Shown in pieces: positions 46,556-52,550 of a stretch of DNA of 52,550 bases. How positions within the stretch are numbered: the stretch's first letter is position 1; the number at the start of each line of letters is the position of its first letter. The notes beneath the pieces are model-generated. The model saw only the letters and a program-made list of their open reading frames with translations. It was not told where the DNA came from and did no database searches. Source of the stretch: Nesterenkonia salmonea (GTDB taxonomy: Bacteria; Actinomycetota; Actinomycetes; Actinomycetales; Micrococcaceae); contig NZ_VAVZ01000023.1 of NCBI RefSeq assembly GCF_005771525.1, forward strand, positions 1 through 52,550. The letters are read 5' to 3'. The translations under genes were made by a program, and so were the position numbers.

Positions 46556-48094
46556 TCACAGGCCCTGACCGGCGTCCCAGAGCCGTTCAGAGGTGCCGCT
46601 CAGCAGGGCGTCCAATGATGTGGCTTGGGCATCAGTCAACGAGGCGACGTAGTCGATGATCCCCCGGCCCTGAGCGTGCCGACGCAGGCTCGGTTCATCC
46701 TGAGCATCCAGTAGTTGAGGTTCTTCCCGGCGCAGCCGGAAAATATCCTCAGTGGCCAGCTCCACCAAATCCACCAGGCGGCGGGGCGCGCGGCGGGCAT
46801 CGTGGGCGTCGGCGAGCCACGCGTCGAATCCGAGCACCAGTCGCTTCAGCAGCCGGGCCTGTCCGCGCTGATAGACAGTCAGATCCGGTCGGTCCAGAAT
46901 GAACCGTTCATGGAGGAACTTCAGCACCGCCACCTCATGCCAGGCTGCGCGGTTGAGGTTTACATGCCCGGACCGCACATTCGGGTCCGCGTGGACCTCC
47001 ACAGAGTTCTGCAGGTGGCTGATCCAGGTGGAGGTGAAGGTCGACAAGGACCGCTCGGCTTCGCGTGAACCGTCAAAAGGGGCAACTAAGAGGCCGTCGA
47101 CTACGTCCTCGCTGACCAGGTCTACTGCTGCGGCGAACGCCTCCTGATCTGCGATCCACTGGTCCTTGGCCTGAAGCCTCCGCCACAGCATCTCGAGTGA
47201 ACGCCCGGGCAGACGGAGGGAACGGTTCAGCTCAGCGGAGGTGAACTTGTGGAGTTGGGCGCGGTCCGCCCGCCAGGCATTGAATTCCGCGGAGATCGCG
47301 GCCTGGTTGAGCAGACCAGCCCGGTAGAAATCGTCCAGATCGTGCAGTGAGTAAGCAATGTCGTCGGCGATGTCCATCACTGAGCATTCGACCGTCTGCT
47401 GCCGTTCTCGGATCTCAGGGTACGCCTGCCGGGCGGTGCGCATAGTGTGCAGATCCAACGTGTAGACGGCAAACTTCTTGGCGCCCCCGCCGTCCAGGTC
47501 AGGTGCTAATCCGCGCTCCAGACCAGGGCCTGATTGTTGACCCGCGCCCGCGGCACGTATCCACGGGTACTTCAGCACAGCGGAGCGCACTGCGGCGGTC
47601 AGATTCAAGCCGGCATCGGCGCCGTTGTACTGGTCCAGGCGGGTCAGGATCCGGAAACTCTGCGCATTGCCCTCGAAACCCTCCGACAGCCCGAAGTGGT
47701 CCCTGGCCAGCCGGTCCAGAGCCTGCTCCCCCAGGTGCCCGAAAGGCGGATGCCCGAGATCGTGAGCACACGCCGCGGCCTGCACAACTACTGGGTGGCA
47801 ACCGCCGAGCTTGTGCAGCGTCTGACTGATCGGTCCCGAACCTGCAGAGATTGACACCGCGATGGCCCGGGCAACAGCGGCGACTTTGAGCGAGTGGGTG
47901 AGCCGGTTGTGGATGGCCATCCCCGCTCCAGTCTGGGAAATGACCTGCGTGACCGCAGACAGGCGGGAAAAGTACGGAGAGAACCGGATGCGTTCCAGAT
48001 CCGCGCGAAACTCCGGCCATCGCTCCAGACGCTGATACGCATCCAAGGTTTCCGGTGCGTCACGGGCGAGCCGAGGGTCAGGTTGATCAGTCAT
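46556..48094 (-). CDS. dgt: Deoxyguanosinetriphosphate triphosphohydrolase (dGTPase) family protein
   Basis: The 512-residue HD-domain protein hydrolyses dNTPs to nucleosides and triphosphate, limiting dNTP pools. It has NRLTHSLKVA (first His), the metal site CAHDLGHPPFGHLGEQ, and VMDIADDIAYSLHDLDDF. It begins LDAYQRLERWPEF. ATG 48094 follows GGGAGAGA. The family usually includes a regulatory C-terminal part; length is normal. Confidence 0.93.
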   Translation of the reverse strand: MTDQPDPRLARDAPETLDAYQRLERWPEFRADLERIRFSPYFSRLSAVTQVISQTGAGMAIHNRLTHSLKVAAVARAIAVSISAGSGPISQTLHKLGGCHPVVVQAAACAHDLGHPPFGHLGEQALDRLARDHFGLSEGFEGNAQSFRILTRLDQYNGADAGLNLTAAVRSAVLKYPWIRAAGAGQQSGPGLERGLAPDLDGGGAKKFAVYTLDLHTMRTARQAYPEIRERQQTVECSVMDIADDIAYSLHDLDDFYRAGLLNQAAISAEFNAWRADRAQLHKFTSAELNRSLRLPGRSLEMLWRRLQAKDQWIADQEAFAAAVDLVSEDVVDGLLVAPFDGSREAERSLSTFTSTWISHLQNSVEVHADPNVRSGHVNLNRAAWHEVAVLKFLHERFILDRPDLTVYQRGQARLLKRLVLGFDAWLADAHDARRAPRRLVDLVELATEDIFRLRREEPQLLDAQDEPSLRRHAQGRGIIDYVASLTDAQATSLDALLSGTSERLWDAGQGL

Positions 48095-48280
48095 CCGTCA
48101 TTCTCTCCCGTCTAGTCCGATTTCACGACCCGTCCGACACACCTAGATGCAGTCCGAGTCTATGGTGAGACGATCCCCCGCACCTCCCGGTGATCAAGGG
48201 CGTTCACCACATGCCTCACACAGGCGAACTCTGGGCTGGGTCTGCGGTCGGATACATCATGCTATGCCGATTGTGGAAGC

Positions 48281-49537
48281 ATGATCAGCATGAATGATCT
48301 TTTTGTGGGCTCCGAAGTCGGCCAGTTGCGGCAGGTCATTGTGCACCGGCCAGGGACCGAACTCCTGCGCTTGACGCCGGAAACTAAAGAAGACCTGCTC
48401 TTTGATGATCTGCTGTGGGTGCGCCGCGCTCAGGAAGAGCACGATCAGTTCTCCGCCGCCCTGGAATCCGCAGGTGTTGAAGTGCTGCACCTTGACGCTC
48501 TGCTCCGAGAGACACTGGCCGTGCCAGAAGCTAAGGATTTCATTCTGGACCACACCTTTGACGAACGCCTGCACGGGCCTGCAGCGGCACCGCTTCTGCG
48601 CCAGGTAGCAAGTGAGCTCGACGACGCCGCCCTGGCTGAGTTGGTCATCGGCGGGCTCACGAAGCGAGAGCTGCTGGAGCTCACTGATGAGCCGCGTTCC
48701 ATAGTGTTGCATTCCATGGCAGCGGACGATCTTGTGGTTGCGCCTCTGCCGAACCATTTGTTCGCTCGAGATGCCTCCTGCTGGGTCTATGACGGCGTCG
48801 CCGTTAATTCGATGCAGAAACCAGCTCGCATGCGGGAAGCTGTGACCTATGAGGCCACCTACCGGTGGCATCCACGCTTCGCGGAAGTGCCGTTTCACCG
48901 CTGGGCCGATGGGCTCACTGATGCGCAGGCCACTGTGGAGGGTGGAGATGTTCTGGTCATCGGTAATGGTGCAGTGCTGATAGGCATGAGTGAGCGAACC
49001 ACCCCCCAGGGGGTGGAGAGGATTGCAAAGCGGCTCTTCGCCTCCGGTTCGGCGGATCGCGTTGTCGCCCTTGACCTTCCGAAGGCTCGTTCCTTCATGC
49101 ATTTGGACACCGTGATGACCATGGTCGATGAGCGATCCTTCATCGAGTACGCCGGTCTCGGCGATCTGGCCTCCTATACGATCACCCCTCGCAGCGGCAC
49201 CGGAGGTTCTCCGCAGGAGGTTGAACTCAATATTGCTGACCATGATCCCGGGCATGCACACCGGGCCATCGCTGAGGCGCTGGGTCTGCATGGGTTGCGC
49301 ATCCTGACTGCTGAGCAGGATCTCCACTCCGCGGCGCGCGAGCAGTGGGACGACGGCTGCAATGCTCTGGCTGTGGCACCGGGTGCGGTCATCACCTACG
49401 ACCGGACGCCCACCTCGAACGCCTTCCTGCGGGAGTCAGGCGTTGAGGTTATTGAGGTTCCCGGTGGAGAGCTCGGGCGAGGCAGGGGCGGACCGCGATG
49501 CATGAGCTGCCCAACGCTGCGGGATCCTGTGAGCTAG
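48281..49537 (+). CDS. arcA: Arginine deiminase
   Basis: This 418-residue enzyme converts L-arginine to citrulline and ammonia, giving ATP when the downstream pathway is present and acid tolerance. Motifs: the N-terminal SEVGQLRQVIVHRPG, FARDASCW (catalytic Asp), EGGDVLVIG, HLDTVMT and the catalytic Cys407 in RCMSCP. ATG 48281 is followed by ATG 48290 in frame; GGAAG upstream is 11 bp from the latter, a better fit. No arcB, arcC or arcD genes are seen, so it stands alone. Confidence 0.93.
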   Translation: MISMNDLFVGSEVGQLRQVIVHRPGTELLRLTPETKEDLLFDDLLWVRRAQEEHDQFSAALESAGVEVLHLDALLRETLAVPEAKDFILDHTFDERLHGPAAAPLLRQVASELDDAALAELVIGGLTKRELLELTDEPRSIVLHSMAADDLVVAPLPNHLFARDASCWVYDGVAVNSMQKPARMREAVTYEATYRWHPRFAEVPFHRWADGLTDAQATVEGGDVLVIGNGAVLIGMSERTTPQGVERIAKRLFASGSADRVVALDLPKARSFMHLDTVMTMVDERSFIEYAGLGDLASYTITPRSGTGGSPQEVELNIADHDPGHAHRAIAEALGLHGLRILTAEQDLHSAAREQWDDGCNALAVAPGAVITYDRTPTSNAFLRESGVEVIEVPGGELGRGRGGPRCMSCPTLRDPVS

Positions 49538-49570
49538 GGTCTAGGCACGAATCACCGACGATGCCCTTGA

Positions 49571-49599
49571 GGGCCCGGCACTACGGTGGGCCGGGGCCC
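49571..49599. terminator. Hairpin between convergent arcA and VOC genes
   Basis: GGGCCCGGC and GCCGGGGCCC form a 9-bp GC-rich stem with one bulged G. There is no T-run, so it is an actinobacterial-type (I-shaped) candidate only. Confidence 0.5.
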
Positions 49600-49615
49600 A
49601 ACCTAGCGGACTCCT

Positions 49616-49993
49616 TCAGGAGGCGGTGCGCTGGGAGACTTCCCAGAGTTGGATGAAATTACCCTCCGGGTCCTGAAGGGAGGCGAACCTTCCGTTCGGA
49701 TAGGTCTCCGGATCAACCTCAACATCGATACCGGCACCACGTAGTCGCCCGACCATGCCGTTGAGGTCGTCCACACGCAGGTTCATCCCCCACCCGGAGT
49801 GGCCGAGATAGTCGTTCGGAGCATTGTCTCCGAATGGTGCAAAGACTGTAGGCCCGGCGGCCTGAACCCACACCGGCGCATCGTAGGAAGCCGGTGGGCG
49901 AGGAACGTCGAGGTGCTCGGAGTACCAGGCACTCAACTGATCGGGATCTCGCGCACGGAAGAAGAACCCGCCAATTCCCGTCACTCGCACCAT
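49616..49993 (-). CDS. VOC family protein (glyoxalase/dioxygenase superfamily)
   Basis: The 125-residue protein is one vicinal-oxygen-chelate domain pair. It begins VTGIGGFFFRARDPDQLSAWY, typical of this family, and has MNLRVDDL and the end motif FASLQDPEGNFIQLWE with the metal-binding Glu. Members act on small substrates (glyoxalase, fosfomycin or bleomycin resistance, dioxygenases), and no substrate can be named. It is convergent with arcA. Confidence 0.85.
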   Translation of the reverse strand: MVRVTGIGGFFFRARDPDQLSAWYSEHLDVPRPPASYDAPVWVQAAGPTVFAPFGDNAPNDYLGHSGWGMNLRVDDLNGMVGRLRGAGIDVEVDPETYPNGRFASLQDPEGNFIQLWEVSQRTAS

Positions 49994-50208
49994 GCACCAA
50001 CATTACGTGACTCACCGCCGAAAACCGAGGTTACTCGGCCTGCCCTGAGGGGCTCTGGGCGACTGAAGGCGAATCGCCTCGCGACACAGGACCCACAGTC
50101 GAGAGTGATTCACATAAAACTCACAGGAACTAAGATCACGAGATGATAACGCCAGTGGTTAGCTGATTTTCCGGGGTTTTTGCCTCGGGAGACCCTGGTT
50201 GTACCCGG

Positions 50209-50237
50209 TTGACGTGACCATTCTGAGACTCTTTACT
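50209..50237 (+). promoter_or_regulatory. Probable rpf promoter
   Basis: TTGACG (50209-50214), a 17-bp spacer and TTTACT (50232-50237) match a sigma-70-type promoter, giving a leader of about 95 bases before ATG 50339. The 345-bp region from 49994 to 50338 contains no gene. Confidence 0.45.
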
Positions 50238-50338
50238 GGATTGCGGACATTGAAAGTGATGTTGGCGTGACATTCCCAACTCGCGTCACCCGCATCACGA
50301 AAACAGACCACCAACATCTGTGAGGAATTAAGACTCTT

Positions 50339-51073
50339 ATGAAGACCACCCCCACTTGGAAGAAGTTCGTCGGCGGCTCCGTTGCCGCTGCTGCCCTAGC
50401 TGGCGGCGCTGTCGTAGCGCAGGCACCCGTTGCCAACGCCCAGAGCGACTGGGACCGTTTGGCTGAGTGCGAGTCCGGCGGCAACTGGTCCATCAACACC
50501 GGTAACGGATATTACGGCGGACTGCAGTTCTCACAGCAGTCATGGCAGGCCGTCGGCGGCAGCGGACTGCCTAGCGATGCCTCGAAGCAGGAGCAGATCC
50601 AGCGTGCTCACCAGCTCTGGGAGATTCAGGGCTGGGGTGCATGGCCTGCATGCTCGGCGAAGCTCGGACTCTCCGGAAGCCCCAGCGGCGGAGGAGGCTC
50701 TGCACCTGCCCCTGAACCAACCCCTGAGCAGACTCAGGAAGCTCCCCAGGAGCAGGCACCGCAGCAGGAGGCCCCACAGCAGACCGAGCAGGCACCTGCT
50801 CCTCAGCCCGAGCCTGAAGCACCTCAGCAGACCGAACAGGCACCTCAGCAGCAGGCTCCGCAGACGGCCGGAGAATTCTCCGCCCAGCCGAACACCAACG
50901 TTGAGGTCTCAGGTGAGACCTACACCATTCAGTCCGGTGACACTCTCAGCTCCATCGCCGACGCGCTGGACCTGGACTGGACGGACATCTGGGGCGCCAA
51001 CATCGACCAGGTTGAGGACCCGAACCTCATCTTCGTCGGTGATGAGCTGAAGCTCCCCGTCGTCAGCGGCTAG
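50339..51073 (+). CDS. Resuscitation-promoting factor-like protein with LysM domain
   Basis: The 244-residue secreted protein has a Sec signal peptide ending VANA (about 1-34), then an Rpf (lysozyme-like) domain with WDRLAECESGGNW. Glu45 is the catalytic acid and Cys44 and Cys105 form a disulfide. A Gln/Pro/Glu-rich linker of about 70 residues follows, then a LysM domain (YTIQSGDTLSSIADALDLDW, about 195-240) that binds peptidoglycan. Such muralytic enzymes help dormant cells resume growth. The linker is of simple repeated composition (QQTEQAP). Confidence 0.94.
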   Translation: MKTTPTWKKFVGGSVAAAALAGGAVVAQAPVANAQSDWDRLAECESGGNWSINTGNGYYGGLQFSQQSWQAVGGSGLPSDASKQEQIQRAHQLWEIQGWGAWPACSAKLGLSGSPSGGGGSAPAPEPTPEQTQEAPQEQAPQQEAPQQTEQAPAPQPEPEAPQQTEQAPQQQAPQTAGEFSAQPNTNVEVSGETYTIQSGDTLSSIADALDLDWTDIWGANIDQVEDPNLIFVGDELKLPVVSG

Positions 51074-51083
51074 GACTGATTTA

Positions 51084-52460
51084 CTACTCCAATGGCACTG
51101 GTGTGAACTTCTCTTCGGAGAGAATGAAGCCAACGGTTCCATGTTCATCGGTCCGGTAGGTGGCGGCCCCTAGATCGTTCAGGGTGTCCACCACTGCATC
51201 TGATGGGTGGCCGTAGTCATTGTCCTCCCCCACCCCAATGAGGGCGACTGAGGGACTGGCGTGTTTCAAGACCGCGGTCCCACCGTTTGCCGCACCGTGG
51301 TGGGAGACCTTCAAGACATCAACAACATTCGGTAAAGCATTCCGGCCGAGCAAGAGCCCGGCAATCTCCTCCTCGAGGTCACCGAGTGTCAGCAGGCGCA
51401 GCGGATCGTTCGCGGATCCGACTGCGCCTGCTGCCGTTTCGGGGTCCCAGAGCCCAAAGTGCACCACCAAAGAGTTATCGTTCGTGTTGGAGTGGTAGTC
51501 CGCTGCGGCCCACACCTGCCACGTCACGGGGTATGCCCCTTCCTGGTCTTGGCTCTGCCCGACCCGTCCCCGAGACTCCGGGACCTGCAGGACAGTGCCA
51601 TCCTGTGCTTCCACCGCCTCGACGACGCTCCATCCGGCGTCACCGGAGTAGACAATTTCTTCAATCATGGCCGCCTCTGCCACGCCGGGAATCCCTCCGT
51701 AGTGGTCAAGATGGTCGTGCGTAATCATGAGGATCTCCACCTGATCCACCGCAAGCGTGCTCAAGCACGCTTCAGCCAATTCTGGTTCCTCACCTGCATC
51801 GACGACGATCGCCGCATGCTCACCTGTTCGAACCACCAGCATGTCGCCCTGCCCCACATCACAGAGAGCAAGCCTCCAGCCCTCCGGTGGAGACTGGCCG
51901 ATGAGCGGAATCGGCAGTGCCCCCAATGGAACAACCACCGCGGCCAGAACCCCGACCGCCGACCCCAACAGCAGTTTTTCCCCGGTCCGTGGGCGACTGC
52001 GGAAGTCAATGACCATCCTGCACAGTGCTATGGCTGCAGCCGTGTACACAGCCGCAAGCACCCAACCCGTCAACCCTTCAGGCCATGGGGCCAATGCCTG
52101 AGGAAGCGAGGCCGCGGCATAGCCGATCATGGCGATTCCGGAACCAGGGAGTCCAGCCAACCACAGAAGCCCAGTAGAGAACCACGGGGCAGTGGTGGAC
52201 AGCACCGCAGCCAATGTGCCCGGAACCGTCACCAGAGGCAGCAATGGGCCGGCAAGAATGTTCGCCGGGATGCTGTACAGAGTCACGCCTTCGGCAAGGG
52301 GCAACAGCACGGGGGTGACGAACAGCTGGGATGAGACCGCAAGCGCCAAGGGCGCAGCGATGAAGACCGGTAGACGTTCGGAAAACATATCCTTCAGCCT
52401 GGCTCCGACCAGCACAATACCGGCAGTGGCCGCCACTGAAAGCTGGAAGGCGGGTTCCAC
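51084..52460 (-). CDS. comEC: ComEC/Rec2 competence protein, C-terminal part, possibly frameshifted at the edge
   Basis: This is the C-terminal part of ComEC, the channel that passes single-stranded DNA through the membrane. Here are 8-9 helices (from QLSVAATAGIVL) then a metallo-beta-lactamase domain with ITHDHLDHYGGIPG and VSHHGA (metal ligands). The frame begins GTG 52460 but upstream matches continue (GALLLVFDPWFAVEPAF) to a stop at 52550, while the typical RTVMVT segment reads in another frame near 52525. A deletion plus frameshift is likely. The full length cannot be judged. Confidence 0.75.
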   Translation of the reverse strand: MEPAFQLSVAATAGIVLVGARLKDMFSERLPVFIAAPLALAVSSQLFVTPVLLPLAEGVTLYSIPANILAGPLLPLVTVPGTLAAVLSTTAPWFSTGLLWLAGLPGSGIAMIGYAAASLPQALAPWPEGLTGWVLAAVYTAAAIALCRMVIDFRSRPRTGEKLLLGSAVGVLAAVVVPLGALPIPLIGQSPPEGWRLALCDVGQGDMLVVRTGEHAAIVVDAGEEPELAEACLSTLAVDQVEILMITHDHLDHYGGIPGVAEAAMIEEIVYSGDAGWSVVEAVEAQDGTVLQVPESRGRVGQSQDQEGAYPVTWQVWAAADYHSNTNDNSLVVHFGLWDPETAAGAVGSANDPLRLLTLGDLEEEIAGLLLGRNALPNVVDVLKVSHHGAANGGTAVLKHASPSVALIGVGEDNDYGHPSDAVVDTLNDLGAATYRTDEHGTVGFILSEEKFTPVPLE

Positions 52461-52550
52461 GGCAAACCACGGGTCGAAGACCAGAAGTAGTGCCCCATAG
52501 AGTGGTGTAGCACCTGGTGACCATGACGGTCCTGAACGTGAGCGCGGTCA

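Noticed and set aside
49994-50230. Possible c-di-AMP (ydaO) riboswitch before rpf
   Set aside because: A CAGCTAACC...GGCG string is on the minus strand (about 50145-50180), opposite to rpf, and other conserved blocks are missing.
50690-50880. Repeat-like Gln/Pro-rich DNA in rpf
   Set aside because: It encodes a simple linker with degenerate codons; no CRISPR or mobile feature.

Overview
The window reads as ordinary chromosome of an actinobacterium of the order Micrococcales, most like Micrococcaceae. The genus cannot be fixed from sequence alone. The main reasons are the gene order rne-rplU-rpmA-obgE-proB-proA-(small membrane gene)-nadD-(acidic membrane protein)-rsfS, the class Ib ribonucleotide reductase cluster nrdHIEF, an Rpf plus LysM resuscitation factor, a VKOR protein, and polyprenol-phosphate-mannose dependent mannosyltransferases. 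Base composition is moderately GC-rich. Starts are often GTG or TTG, and ATGA/GTGA gene overlaps are common.

Layout. 1-322: repeats that look like the ends of an IS21-type element, then a DEAD-box helicase (323-1621). 1653-3317: a SnoaL-like gene with a damaged start, L-lactate dehydrogenase and a bidirectional terminator. 3377-13479 (minus strand): the ribosome assembly, NAD and proline block, running from an RNase E/G gene down to rsfS and tRNA-Ala(GGC). 13945-14619: VKOR. 14643-19390: lipoate ligase and nrdF-nrdE-nrdI-nrdH, with two NrdR-box-like sites 32 bp apart upstream. 19714-23219: L-idonate dehydrogenase, a badly deleted gluconate dehydrogenase relic, and glpD. 23357-24265: a small alarmone synthetase.

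24675-37729 is a long minus-strand series. In transcription order it holds two MptB-like mannosyltransferases, a GT87 mannosyltransferase, an AEC carrier, a ferric iron ABC transporter (fbpA-fbpB-fbpC), a DUF418-type membrane protein, a gamma-glutamyltransferase lipoprotein, and thiD under a TPP riboswitch whose 3' strand is also the ribosome binding site. 37786-38570: orn, tRNA-His and a strong terminator. 38769-42388: an orphan small protein, a frameshifted DUF4190-like gene, and a two-gene operon (DUF1611/DgcN-type plus an ornithine/alanine-racemase-type PLP enzyme) behind a perfect 9+9 palindrome, followed by a small PLDc_N membrane protein. 42447-52550: cation efflux, nitroreductase, methyltransferase, Old Yellow Enzyme, NUDIX, dGTPase, arginine deiminase, VOC, Rpf, and the C-terminal part of ComEC at the right edge.

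The least explained module is the DUF1611 plus racemase operon (39769-42150), a plausible D-amino-acid conversion unit. Other points of interest are the two perfect hairpins between fbpA and fbpB, and a cluster of genes that look broken by short frameshifts or in-frame deletions (near 2156, 20720-21292, 24405-24655, 39199-39712 and 52460-52550). That cluster could mean gene decay or sequencing error. Nothing here resembles a CRISPR array, prophage, defence island or large gene cluster.
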